Shown here piece by piece: positions 7,722 through 15,724 of a stretch of DNA of 64,000 nucleotides. The notes beneath the pieces are model-generated. The model searched no databases. It saw nothing but the letters and a program-made list of their open reading frames with translations, and was not told the DNA's origin. This stretch comes from Oceanobacillus jeddahensis (GTDB taxonomy: Bacteria > Bacillota > Bacilli > Bacillales > Amphibacillaceae). The position numbers and the translations under genes were made by a program. The stretch spans positions 620,001 to 684,000 of the forward strand of contig NZ_CCDM010000001.1 of NCBI RefSeq assembly GCF_000750635.1, written 5' to 3'. Positions within the stretch are counted from its first letter, which is position 1. The number at the start of each line of letters is the position of its first letter.

Positions 7722-8888
7722 ATGACAAAATCTAGAATTGCAGCAATTGATGTTGGAAATGACGCCTTAAAAGGAAATTTTGGGAAATTGGAAAATGAAT
7801 ACTACATACCGAATGTGGTAGCACCTGATTTAGAAGATAGACCAGTAATTGGAATTGAAGAATTAGATACGAAGGAAGTACTCGATAATATTCATATACG
7901 TATTCACTCTCCAGCTTTATCTGAAAATAACGTTGTATATAGAGTAGGAAACTTGGCTACAAAAACAACAAACTCCACAGAGTTAGATCCGGGAAGCAGT
8001 AAGTCAGAGGAAGATCAGACATTAGTGATGCTATTTGCTTCTTTAGCATTAGATGCTGTATCCAGTGAAGTTTTTAAAGAAAAGAATGGTGTCTACGATG
8101 CTCTTTATACACTTGGTACTGGATTACCGCTTAGAGAAGTTAAAGAAGGTAAAGATGTCGGTTATCGTTCCCGTTTGTTAGGATCTGTACACCAAGTAGA
8201 ATTTTTAGTCACTCCAAAGCACCAGGGAAAGAAAATAAATATTAAATTTGATGAAGTAAAAGTATACCCGGAAGGTTTTGCTGCATATGTCAATTTAATT
8301 ATGGATAATGACTTAAAAGTTATCAACAAGGAATTAATTGACAAGCAAATTTTAATTCAAGATATCGGCGGGTTATCCACAGATATTGCTGTTATTCGTA
8401 ATAGAAATGTGGATGACGATAAAGCCCAAGGGTTTAATATCGGTGTTTCTGAATCGTTGGAACAAATTCGTGAAGAAATTAGGTCGAAACACGGTGTAGA
8501 GCTGGATAGTAGAAGAGATGTTGTAGATATTATTACGAGAAAAAATGATCGTAATCATATTATGGTAAAAGGAAGTCGTACGAATGTTCATGATATAACG
8601 GATCATATTCTATTGGAGCTTGCCAAGAAAGAATATCGCTATCTGCGGAATGTATGGAGTAAAAATTCACAAACAGAGATTTGCTATTTTGTCGGTGGCG
8701 GCTCAGCAGTTTTAAAAGATTACATTAAAGCGATAAACAATAAATTGGATGGCTATAATATTGAATTCTTTGAAGATGAGAGTGAAAGCATCTGGATGAT
8801 GGCGAATGCGTATTATAAGCTAGTTACTGATTTTGTACAGAAGAATGAAAAGGTTGAGAAGGAAGAGAAGACTACGAAAGCGAAGTAA
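7722..8888 (+). CDS. plasmid-segregation-type actin-like ATPase (ParM/Alp7A family)
   Basis: A 388-residue actin-fold ATPase of the bacterial ParM/StbA/Alp7A type, which forms nucleotide-dependent filaments that push or pull DNA bound through an adaptor. Visible ATPase signatures are phosphate-1 AAIDVGNDALKGNF at the N-terminus, phosphate-2 LIQDIGGLSTDIAV mid-protein, and the adenosine motif CYFVGGGSAVLKDYI near residue 330. The C-terminus is a Lys/Glu-rich tail. ATG 7722 has the correct spacing to GGGAG; ATG 7716 is too close to it. A small DNA-binding-like gene follows 11 bases later and a centromere-like repeat precedes it, as in ParMRC plasmid systems. The flanking genes (mrp, rlmN, nrd) are chromosomal, which makes the location unusual. 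Confidence 0.85.
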   Translation: MTKSRIAAIDVGNDALKGNFGKLENEYYIPNVVAPDLEDRPVIGIEELDTKEVLDNIHIRIHSPALSENNVVYRVGNLATKTTNSTELDPGSSKSEEDQTLVMLFASLALDAVSSEVFKEKNGVYDALYTLGTGLPLREVKEGKDVGYRSRLLGSVHQVEFLVTPKHQGKKINIKFDEVKVYPEGFAAYVNLIMDNDLKVINKELIDKQILIQDIGGLSTDIAVIRNRNVDDDKAQGFNIGVSESLEQIREEIRSKHGVELDSRRDVVDIITRKNDRNHIMVKGSRTNVHDITDHILLELAKKEYRYLRNVWSKNSQTEICYFVGGGSAVLKDYIKAINNKLDGYNIEFFEDESESIWMMANAYYKLVTDFVQKNEKVEKEEKTTKAK

Positions 8889-8899
8889 GGTGAGATCCT

Positions 8900-9424
8900 A
8901 TGGGAAAGAATATCGAAAGAGGACAAACAATCACATTTCGAATTCCTTCAGATACTCCTGAATACCTCCTAAGACAACTGCAGCAATTGAAGGAAACGGA
9001 ACGGAGAAATTTCTCCAGCAAAATTGCAAGCTTCGTTTTGAAGGGTGTAAATGAAATGAGTGTAATGGAGAGGGAGACGGTTACCATCCCTCTTCCAAGA
9101 CAACTGACAAAGGAACAAAAAAGTTGGTTAAAGCATGAACACTCAGAAGCCTTGATTGGAACAATTCTGTATCAATTACTATCAGACCCAATGCGGGCAA
9201 CGGCGTTATTAACATCTATGAACGGTAATTCGGATAGTATATTTAAAGATATAGAAGAACAAAGCGATAATAGCTCAGAACAAAAGCAAGAAAGCCCTTC
9301 AGAAAATTGGAATATGGATGATTTAAATGCAGATGATTTAATCATTCATACTTCTGAAGAAGACGATGAGGACGAAGAAGAATTAGATCCATTAGGTGAC
9401 TTCTTTTCAAGTATGAATAAATAA
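8900..9424 (+). CDS. small DNA-binding partner of the actin-like protein (ParR-like)
   Basis: A 174-residue protein. The N-terminal ~85 residues are basic, with a beta-strand start (GQTITFRIPSDTPEYLLRQLQQL) followed by helices, consistent with a ribbon-helix-helix-like adaptor. The C-terminal third is very acidic (EEDDEDEEELDPLGDFFSSMNK), a charge layout suited to contacting the filament. I have no confident family match. The role is inferred from position: it is co-transcribed directly after the ParM-like gene, as ParR/AlfB/Alp7R are. The ribosome binding site is AAGGTGAG. The operon ends in a strong terminator. Confidence 0.6.
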   Translation: MGKNIERGQTITFRIPSDTPEYLLRQLQQLKETERRNFSSKIASFVLKGVNEMSVMERETVTIPLPRQLTKEQKSWLKHEHSEALIGTILYQLLSDPMRATALLTSMNGNSDSIFKDIEEQSDNSSEQKQESPSENWNMDDLNADDLIIHTSEEDDEDEEELDPLGDFFSSMNK

Positions 9425-9461
9425 AAAACAAAGCAGTTTCCATCTGGGGCTGCTTTGTTTT
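9425..9461 (+). terminator. rho-independent terminator of the partition operon
   Basis: Perfect 12-bp arms AAAACAAAGCAG (9425-9436) and CTGCTTTGTTTT (9450-9461) directly after the stop codon. Confidence 0.85.
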
Positions 9462-9534
9462 ATTATAAAATAATTATTTCAACTTATATATCTTTGGGGA
9501 TAATTCTGTGGAAATGTATTGAATAACTTTTTAG

Positions 9535-9571
9535 TTATCCACTAGCTATCCACAAGGTGGATTGTGGATAA
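9535..9571. promoter_or_regulatory. cluster of three DnaA-box-like 9-mers
   Basis: TTATCCACT (9535-9543), CTATCCACA (9546-9554) and, inverted, TGTGGATAA (9563-9571), which is a perfect TTATCCACA box on the other strand. Three boxes in 37 bp is well above chance. The flanks are AT-rich. Confidence 0.55.
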
Positions 9572-9832
9572 AAAAACACCCTAAAAAATCGTTACTAAAT
9601 ACTTTTATTTCTATTAAATTAAGCTATAATGAGAACTTGAGTTTAATAAAAAATAACGTTAATGATTCAGTTATTTATCTTTATTATATAAGTTGATAAA
9701 GCAGAAATTCGGTTATTTCCAGGATGAAAATAGCTTCTAGTTAAAACAGACTATCTTGAATTAAAATCTTGCGTAGTTGAATAAACTATGATAGTGTTTA
9801 ATACAAGATATAGCCAAAAAGGAAAATGTTTA

Positions 9833-9848
9833 ACACTACATATTGTGT
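9833..9848. promoter_or_regulatory. candidate NrdR box 1
   Basis: ACACTACATATTGTGT matches the NrdR palindrome consensus acaCwAtATaTwGtgt at all but one weak position. NrdR represses ribonucleotide reductase operons in response to (d)ATP. Confidence 0.55.
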
Positions 9849-9919
9849 CTTGACGAGATAAATTCCTAATTGCTGAAATGGTGAAACCTACTGTGAACCT
9901 AGTGTGTTCCACCAACAGA

Positions 9920-9956
9920 TTGTATTTAAAATGGAGTAATCTACTATATATAGTAT
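9920..9956 (+). promoter_or_regulatory. nrd promoter candidate overlapped by NrdR box 2
   Basis: TTGTAT (9920-9925), 16-base spacer, TACTAT (9942-9947). A 16-mer with the perfect NrdR core CTATATATAG lies at 9941-9956 over the -10 element. The start codon is about 400 bases away, so the leader would be long and would include the repeat. Confidence 0.45.
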
Positions 9957-10180
9957 GGATAATAGATTGCTTTTAATAATATCATTCAACAGCAAATTTA
10001 CTTCGCAAGACGCTTATTATTTTGGGTAAATAAGCAGCAAAATTATTTGATGGTATGTATTTGTTAATAATATGTATAAATAATTGATTTTAATAAGATA
10101 GATAAATTGAAGTAAGAAATTACACTTTTGTTTTCTTATAAAAATGAAGAAATGATAATTGAAAACAGTAACTAGTGGAA

Positions 10181-10294
10181 GAAAAACACGGAAACTCCTG
10201 TGGAAAAGCGCGGAGAGAAGACCCCGCAGAAAAAAACGAATTTCTTTTTTTCGAGGAGACTGAGCTTAAGCCCACGGAAAGCGTAGTGTTTTTC
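10181..10294. repeat. intergenic repeat family C, copy 1
   Basis: Ends GAAAAACAC (10181-10189) and GTGTTTTTC (10286-10294) are inverted repeats. The body contains AGAAGACCCCGCAGAAAAA and TAAGCCCACGGAAAGCG, a pattern that recurs widely in Bacillaceae genomes. A related copy is at 28898-29100. Confidence 0.6.
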
Positions 10295-10360
10295 TGTAGC
10301 GGTAGCTATTAATATTAATTTCAATTTAGATAGATATATTTGATTACAGGAGGCTTAAAA

Positions 10361-12589
10361 ATGACCATTATTATTAATCCAACATCTATTCAAGAGAAAA
10401 TTAATAATGCATCAGAAGGCTTAAAAGTAGATGCTGATGCTTGGTTTCAAAAGGCAGAAAAGCAAACAGAGGGTGTTACTTCCGGCAAGAAGGTAAATGA
10501 TACAATTATTCAAACCGCTCTCGAAAATATAGATGAAGCAAACCCTGATTGGACGTATGCAGCTGCACGCATTTACGTGGGGAATTTATATAAAGAAGCT
10601 GCTGCGAACCGTGGCTACGAGGAAAGTGAAAAATATGGTTCTTTCTATCATTTAATTAAAGTGTTAACAGATGAAGGAATCTATACAACATCATTCTTGG
10701 AAAAGTATACAAAAGAAGAAATTGATCAAATCGGTAGCTTAATTGTATCGGAAAGAGATTTGTTATTTAACTATTTAGGCATTTATACGATTGCAACGCG
10801 TTATTTAGCAACAGATCACCAGAAGCGTGTATATGAGCTGCCTCAGGAGCGCTGGTTAATTATCGCGATGCACTTAATGCAAGATGAACCCAAAAACAAA
10901 CGGTTGGAATATATTCAAGAAGCATATTGGGCTCTAAGCAATTTATATATGACTGTAGCAACACCAACCTTAACCAATGCCGGAAAAACACATGGCCAGC
11001 TTTCCAGTTGTTTTATTGATACAGTAGATGACAGCCTGCAGGCAATTTACGACAGCAATACCGATATTGCCAAGCTTTCTAAAAATGGTGGCGGAATCGG
11101 TGTTTATATGGGGAAAATTCGTGCAAGAGGAAGCTCGATTAAAGGATTCCAGGGAATGTCCAGCGGTGTTGTGCCATGGATTAAACAGTTAAACAATACA
11201 GCGGTCAGCGTGGATCAGCTGGGCACACGCAAAGGTGCAATTGCGATTTATTTAGATGTTTGGCATCGTGATATTGAATCATTCCTTGATCTAAAACTGA
11301 ATAATGGGGATGACCGCATGCGTGCTCATGACATCTTTACAGGTGTATGCTTGCCGGACTACTTTATGGAACAGGTTGAAAACCGCGGCGATTGGTATTT
11401 ATTTGATCCGCATGAAGTACGTCAGGTAATGGGCTATTCTCTAGAGGACTTTTATGATGAAGAAAAAGGAAATGGTTCATGGCGTCAAAAATACGAAGAA
11501 TGTGTCGCAAATGAAGATTTATCAAAAGAAAAAGTACCGGCGATTGAAATTATGAAGCGTTTGATGCGTTCTCAGTTAGAATCTGGCACGCCTTTCATGT
11601 TCTACCGTGATGAAGTAAACCGTCAAAATGCAAATTCACATGAAGGTTTGATTTATTGCTCGAACCTGTGTACAGAAATCACACAAAATCAGTCACCGAC
11701 TGAATTTGTTGAAGAGTTTTTAGAAAGCGAAAATACCATTGTAAGAAAATATCAGGCTGGAGACTATGTGGTTTGTAATTTGAGTTCGGTCAATCTTGGA
11801 AGAGCTGTTTCTAATGATGTATTAGAGCGTCTGATTCCAATTCAAGTAAGAATGCTGGATAATGTGATTGATATTAATACGCTGCCGATTATGCAAGCAA
11901 CCATTACAAATCAAAAATACCGTGCTATTGGTCTTGGAACGTTTGGATGGCATCACCTTCTTGCGCTAAAAGGCATCGGCTGGGAGACAGAAGAAGCTGT
12001 TCAATATGCGGATGAACTTTACGAAAATATCGCTTATTTAACGATTAAAAGCAGTATGGAGTTAAGTAAAGAAAAAGGTGCTTATTCTGTTTATGAAGGA
12101 AGTAAATGGAGCACAGGTGCTTATTTTGACCAAAAAGGCTATACAGACTCTAAATGGACTGCATTAAAAGAAGAAGTCAAAGAGAATGGTATCCGTAATG
12201 GTTATTTAATGGCTGTTGCACCGAACTCTACAACTGCGATGATTGCAGGTTCGACAGCAAGTATCGATCCAATTTTCCAAGTGTTCTATCATGAAGAAAA
12301 GAAGGATTTTAAAATACCTGTCACAGCGCCGGCTTTAGATCATAACACGTATAATATTTATCGTCGTTCTGCATATATTGTCGACCAGCGTTATTCTGTC
12401 AGTCAGAATGCAAAACGCCAGCGTCATATTGATCAAAGCTTATCATTTAATATTTATGTACCAAATACAATTCGCGCATCTGTATTACTCGACTTACACT
12501 TACAGGCATGGAATGAAGGATTGAAAACGACGTATTATGTCCGTTCTACATCCAACGATGTCGAAGAGTGTGAGTGGTGTCAAAGTTGA
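10361..12589 (+). CDS. nrdE: class Ib ribonucleoside-diphosphate reductase, large (alpha) subunit
   Basis: Catalytic subunit that reduces NDPs to dNDPs. It carries the active-site elements in order: SSCFIDT (first redox Cys), SNLCTEI (Asn, thiyl Cys, Glu), VVCNLSS (second redox Cys), APNSTTAMIAGSTASIDP, TTYYVRS (the Tyr pair of the radical path) and the C-terminal redox pair CEWC. The 742-residue chain is slightly long for NrdE. ATG 10361 follows AGGAGG (10347-10352). Because nrdI and nrdF follow directly, it belongs to the Mn-dependent class Ib system. Regulation by NrdR is suggested by the upstream boxes. Confidence 0.92.
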   Translation: MTIIINPTSIQEKINNASEGLKVDADAWFQKAEKQTEGVTSGKKVNDTIIQTALENIDEANPDWTYAAARIYVGNLYKEAAANRGYEESEKYGSFYHLIKVLTDEGIYTTSFLEKYTKEEIDQIGSLIVSERDLLFNYLGIYTIATRYLATDHQKRVYELPQERWLIIAMHLMQDEPKNKRLEYIQEAYWALSNLYMTVATPTLTNAGKTHGQLSSCFIDTVDDSLQAIYDSNTDIAKLSKNGGGIGVYMGKIRARGSSIKGFQGMSSGVVPWIKQLNNTAVSVDQLGTRKGAIAIYLDVWHRDIESFLDLKLNNGDDRMRAHDIFTGVCLPDYFMEQVENRGDWYLFDPHEVRQVMGYSLEDFYDEEKGNGSWRQKYEECVANEDLSKEKVPAIEIMKRLMRSQLESGTPFMFYRDEVNRQNANSHEGLIYCSNLCTEITQNQSPTEFVEEFLESENTIVRKYQAGDYVVCNLSSVNLGRAVSNDVLERLIPIQVRMLDNVIDINTLPIMQATITNQKYRAIGLGTFGWHHLLALKGIGWETEEAVQYADELYENIAYLTIKSSMELSKEKGAYSVYEGSKWSTGAYFDQKGYTDSKWTALKEEVKENGIRNGYLMAVAPNSTTAMIAGSTASIDPIFQVFYHEEKKDFKIPVTAPALDHNTYNIYRRSAYIVDQRYSVSQNAKRQRHIDQSLSFNIYVPNTIRASVLLDLHLQAWNEGLKTTYYVRSTSNDVEECEWCQS

Positions 12590-13020
12590 GGATTCTCATT
12601 GCGTATTTAAGCTACAGCGGTAATACAGAAGAAGTTGCTGCGTATATTGGGGATTATTTAAATAAAGAAGGGATAACTGTTGAGTGGCATCGAATCGGCA
12701 TCGATGCGCTCAACGATCCTGCTGATTATGACCTTGTATTTTTGGGTACCTTCACTTGGGAAAGAGGAGCTACACCAGATGAGGTAAAGGATTTTGTTTT
12801 AGAAGTAGGATATAAACCTGGAAATATGGTTATTTTCGGAACTGGTGATACACAATTTGGCGGGGATGATTTGTTTTGCAAAGCTGCAGATAAATTAGCA
12901 CATTTTTATGGAAGCCGTTATCCGGCTCTAAAAATCGAACAATCGCCGCGTGGATCACAGGAGAATAAGATTGAACAGTGGTTAGAAGGAGTGCTGAATC
13001 ATGCAAAAAGTTACGCTTGA
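12586..13020 (+). CDS. nrdI: NrdI flavodoxin-like activator of class Ib reductase
   Basis: NrdI is an FMN protein that supplies the oxidant used to assemble the Mn(III)2-tyrosyl radical cofactor of NrdF. It begins RILIAYLSYSGNTEEVA, the FMN-phosphate loop, and contains GTFTWERGATPDEVKDF and IFGTGDTQFGGDDLFC, typical flavin-contact loops. I favour the TTG start at 12586, overlapping the nrdE stop. GTG 12574 or 12577 would add three or four residues and cannot be excluded, since no clear ribosome binding site decides it. The gene order E-I-F differs from B. subtilis I-E-F. Confidence 0.85.
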   Translation: MRILIAYLSYSGNTEEVAAYIGDYLNKEGITVEWHRIGIDALNDPADYDLVFLGTFTWERGATPDEVKDFVLEVGYKPGNMVIFGTGDTQFGGDDLFCKAADKLAHFYGSRYPALKIEQSPRGSQENKIEQWLEGVLNHAKSYA

Positions 13021-14044
13021 ACGTGCTAAAACGTTAGAACCGCGTTTTCCAAATAAGTCAACGGGCGTATTTGGAGGCCAATCAAGTGGCATTCTAAATT
13101 GGAATGATATTGCTTACCCACATTGGTATAAAATATATAAACGACTTGTCGGTAATTATTGGCAGGCCGATGAAATAAATATGTCTAGTGATGTAAAGCA
13201 GTTTCCCACCCTGTCAGAAGAAGAGCAGGATGCGTATTTGAAAATAATTGGGCTGTTATCCACATTAGATGCACCGCAAACAAGAACAGCATTGTTAATT
13301 TCACTCTATGCAACAGATGCTTCTGTCCAATCGATTATGGCAGTTATCGCGCAACAGGAAGCAGTGCATAATGAAAGTTATTCTTATGTACTATCCTCTG
13401 TCGTTTCCTGGAATGAACAGAATGAATCATTCCAATTAGGAAGAACAGATGAATTATTGATGAAACGGAATGAACTGTTAACAGAGCAATATAACACGTT
13501 TGTGGAAAACCCGACCATAGAAAATATCCTTAAAACATTAGTATATACTTCTCTGTTAGAAGGAATGTTTTTCTATTCTGGATTTGCTTTTTTCTATAAT
13601 TTGGCGAGACAGAACAAAATGGTAGGGACCTCCACGATGATCAGCTATATCAACCGTGATGAATTGGAGCACGGCCGCTTTATTACAGAATTGTTCCGTG
13701 CAACATTAGCTGAGAATCCGGAGTATAATAATAAAGAATTCATTCAATGGATTTATGACCATTTCCATCAGTCTGTTGAATTGGAATTAGAATGGTCACA
13801 TTATGCACTTGCGGGTGTGGAAGGAATTGATATGGATGAGCTTGACGGCTATATCAAATACCGTGCCAATAAAATGCTGCGTATGATGGGATTAGAAGAA
13901 CTTTATCCAGAACATGTGGATAATCCTATGAAATGGATTCGTGCATATGTGGATAATGTGGATGGGACAAAAACGGATTTCTTTGAACAGAAATCACGTC
14001 AATATACAAAAACTAGTGATTTAAATGGTTTTGATGACTTGTAA
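13001..14044 (+). CDS. nrdF: class Ib ribonucleotide reductase, small (beta) subunit
   Basis: Ferritin-like radical-generating subunit with the metal ligands and radical site visible: LSTLDAPQ (Asp), QQEAVHNESY (Glu, His and, seven residues after the Glu, the radical Tyr), LLEGMFFYSGF (Glu), and RDELEHGRF (Glu, His). The length of 347 residues is slightly above the usual ~320-330. It overlaps nrdI by 20 bases, with its own GAAGGAG site inside nrdI, so it is translationally linked to its activator. The C-terminal tail ends DLNGFDDL, the expected docking peptide for NrdE. Confidence 0.92.
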   Translation: MQKVTLERAKTLEPRFPNKSTGVFGGQSSGILNWNDIAYPHWYKIYKRLVGNYWQADEINMSSDVKQFPTLSEEEQDAYLKIIGLLSTLDAPQTRTALLISLYATDASVQSIMAVIAQQEAVHNESYSYVLSSVVSWNEQNESFQLGRTDELLMKRNELLTEQYNTFVENPTIENILKTLVYTSLLEGMFFYSGFAFFYNLARQNKMVGTSTMISYINRDELEHGRFITELFRATLAENPEYNNKEFIQWIYDHFHQSVELELEWSHYALAGVEGIDMDELDGYIKYRANKMLRMMGLEELYPEHVDNPMKWIRAYVDNVDGTKTDFFEQKSRQYTKTSDLNGFDDL

Positions 14045-14069
14045 AAAAAGCGCTTTTGGCGCTTTTTTT
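14043..14069 (+). terminator. rho-independent terminator of the nrd operon
   Basis: Arms AAAAAAAGCGC (14043-14053) and GCGCTTTTTTT (14059-14069), starting inside the nrdF stop codon. Confidence 0.85.
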
Positions 14070-14140
14070 ATTGCATAGGAAATTATAGAATTATTGCCTT
14101 GTGGATAACTATTTATAGTAAAACAGCCACGTCCAGCTCC

Positions 14141-14265
14141 GAGCGCCAAAAACTAGGAGATTTCACGTCGCGCCCTACGATAAGTCAACATCGGTTCGTC
14201 ACCTCACCGTGTTTCCTTTATCTCAGTTGCACCGCTCCAATCTCTACGTTTTTAAACAGGCGCTC
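14141..14265. repeat. intergenic repeat family D
   Basis: Inverted ends GAGCGCC (14141-14147) and GGCGCTC (14259-14265) within a block starting GTCCAGCTCCGAGCGCC. This resembles the widespread Bacillaceae 'GTCCAGCTCC' intergenic repeats. It is more GC-rich than its surroundings and codes for nothing. Only one copy lies in the window. Confidence 0.5.
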
Positions 14266-14381
14266 TGCGCTTTTGTTCTTGCATTACAAATTGTGAAATC
14301 TTCTCTTCGTGAATAATTGATAGAGAAAATAGGCGGTATTAGCCCTAAAAATAAAAGTTAATGGGTTGGAAATAACCGTTA

Positions 14382-14410
14382 TTGACTAAATAAAAACAAA
14401 AACATATAAT
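14382..14410 (+). promoter_or_regulatory. strong sigma-A-type promoter before the DUF624 gene
   Basis: TTGACT (14382-14387), a 17-base spacer, TATAAT (14405-14410). It is followed within 8 bases by a LacI-type operator. A family B repeat separates it from the DUF624 start codon at 14801. Confidence 0.65.
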
Positions 14411-14417
14411 CAATTAG

Positions 14418-14429
14418 GAAAGCGCTTTC
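14418..14429. promoter_or_regulatory. LacI/CcpA-type operator in the DUF624 promoter
   Basis: The palindrome GAAAGCGCTTTC lies just downstream of the -10 box. It fits both a CcpA cre site and the local operator series (see 15490-15606), so either catabolite repression or the local LacI protein could act here. Confidence 0.55.
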
Positions 14430-14481
14430 TATAATTAGTAGCTAACTAAATCACCCATTTTTTGTGGAGAGCAAAAATATT

Positions 14482-14777
14482 TATAAAACGAAACTTCATT
14501 CAGTGGGAGTTTTTCGACGCACAACTCTTTACGGTGGGACGAGTAATCGCAAAAGCTCTTCGGTGAGGCGAGTAATCGCAATGGTTTTCGATGGGACGAG
14601 TAATCGCAGTTCCAGCCCCAGTCCCAGGACGTTGCGAACTTAGTCTGCTTTCTTCATTCTTTCACTGAATTAGCCTTAGTGATTCAGGGAGTTAGCGCCC
14701 GTTATCTCCCGCCTAAATAAATTTATTTTCGCTCTTTATTTTGAGGCGGGAGTTTTACGGGCGTTCTCCGTGATAAA
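14482..14777 (+). repeat. intergenic repeat family B, long copy carrying the GGGACGAGTAATCGCA module
   Basis: The outer parts match the short copy at 7331-7442. The centre contains a module (about 14515-14648) beginning CGACGCACAAC and ending CCCAGGACGTTGCGAAC...TAGTCTGC. Inside it, a ~30-bp unit with CGAGTAATCGCA is repeated three times. About 55 bp of further sequence follows the module before the family B sequence resumes. Confidence 0.65.
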
Positions 14778-14800
14778 ACTTAAAATAGGAGTAGAGGAGT

Positions 14801-15391
14801 ATGTCTAAAATGGTTAAGCTAACGAATTGGATTTTTGAAATACTCAGCTTGCATATGTTCTGGTTGATATATATATTCAAAGGTTTTATTATACTCGGAA
14901 TCTTCCCATCTACAGCAGCAGTATTTGCCGTGATCAGAAACTGGCTCCTAAATGGAGAATCGAAATCGATTCCTATGTTGTTTAAACAATATTACAAGGA
15001 AAACTTTAAAATATCTAATATACTAGGCTGGTTTTTGACTATCTTGACTTTCACAGTTATTGTGAATTTTATTTATACGCCTTATTATCTTGAGCAAATT
15101 CAGATAATAATGTATACTGCTATCATATTAATGTCTATTCTATTATTTATTAGCTGGGGTTATTTGTTTCCAGCTATTGTTCATTATAGGTTAGCTGTCT
15201 ATGAATTATTTTTGGTCGTTTTAAAGGCTGGTTTTTCATCTTTAAAAGGCATGGTGATCCAAGTAATATCCGTTTTAATACTTTTTTTGCTGATATTAAA
15301 ACTACCTGGTTTATTGCTTGTTTTTGGGGTTGTTCCCTTAGCATTTATGCAGATGGTGATCAGTATGAAAGTGTTTTATGAACTTGATTAG
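14801..15391 (+). CDS. DUF624 (YesL-type) membrane protein of the sugar locus
   Basis: A 196-residue protein with about five membrane helices and the DUF624 layout: an N-terminal NWIFEILSLHMFWLIYIFKG, then GIFPSTAAVFAVIRNWL. DUF624/YesL proteins are regularly encoded beside CUT1-type carbohydrate ABC transporters in Firmicutes; their exact role is not established. It has an AGAGGAG ribosome binding site. It precedes the binding-protein gene by 333 bp, with its own strong promoter and an operator of the same type as those before the transporter, so it is probably co-regulated with that locus. Confidence 0.8.
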   Translation: MSKMVKLTNWIFEILSLHMFWLIYIFKGFIILGIFPSTAAVFAVIRNWLLNGESKSIPMLFKQYYKENFKISNILGWFLTILTFTVIVNFIYTPYYLEQIQIIMYTAIILMSILLFISWGYLFPAIVHYRLAVYELFLVVLKAGFSSLKGMVIQVISVLILFLLILKLPGLLLVFGVVPLAFMQMVISMKVFYELD

Positions 15392-15489
15392 CCAAGATCA
15401 ACTAACTCAATATGTCTATTGACTCTCCTCTTCCATCTTATTACTGAAACATGATGTGTTCCTAAATTTGTGAGAATAAGTAAATAATA

Positions 15490-15606
15490 GAAACCGGTTT
15501 CCGTTGTTTTTGAGTATATTTAAAAAAATTAGTTGTATTTTTGGTTATTAACGAATATAATAATTTTGAAACCGCTTTCTATTAATGTGTTTTCGAAACC
15601 GGTTTC
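15490..15606 (+). promoter_or_regulatory. three LacI-type operators before the transporter operon
   Basis: Palindromes GAAACCGGTTTC (15490-15501), GAAACCGCTTTC (15568-15579) and GAAACCGGTTTC (15595-15606), with starts 78 and 27 bases apart. The central CG and GAAA/TTTC flanks are typical of LacI-family sites, and the LacI gene at 18900 is the obvious candidate. The promoter itself is not clear. The surrounding gap 15392-15724 holds nothing else recognisable. Confidence 0.65.
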
Positions 15607-15724
15607 CATCATCAATCTGTTTAGACACATAAAGTATATAAAACATCTAAAGGGGGCAATAGTTACTAGGCAGTTCCAAAGGTTTGTTCTAAAGAAAATA
15701 AATAATAAATATGGAGGTAGAAAA

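Larger units (their letters stand above)
9462..10360. other. long regulatory intergenic region before nrdE
   Basis: A gap of about 900 bp without a gene. It holds, in order, the DnaA-box-like cluster (9535-9571), two candidate NrdR boxes (9833 and 9941), a promoter candidate, a family C repeat (10181-10294) and the nrdE ribosome binding site. I see no conserved RNA structure in the remaining AT-rich sequence. Confidence 0.5.

Noticed and set aside
14100-14108. DnaA box near nrdF
   Set aside because: A single TTGTGGATAA without neighbours; not above chance in AT-rich DNA.
14099-14296. 65-codon forward frame after nrdF
   Set aside because: Lies in the family D repeat and has no start signal; non-coding repeat is the better reading.
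14520-14620. CRISPR-like short repeats
   Set aside because: Three imperfect ~30-bp units with no regular spacers and no cas genes; they belong to the intergenic module.
15533-15724. 64-codon upstream extension of the sugar-binding protein
   Set aside because: The frame is open but would bury the signal peptide and lipobox; the ATG at 15725 has GGAGG.
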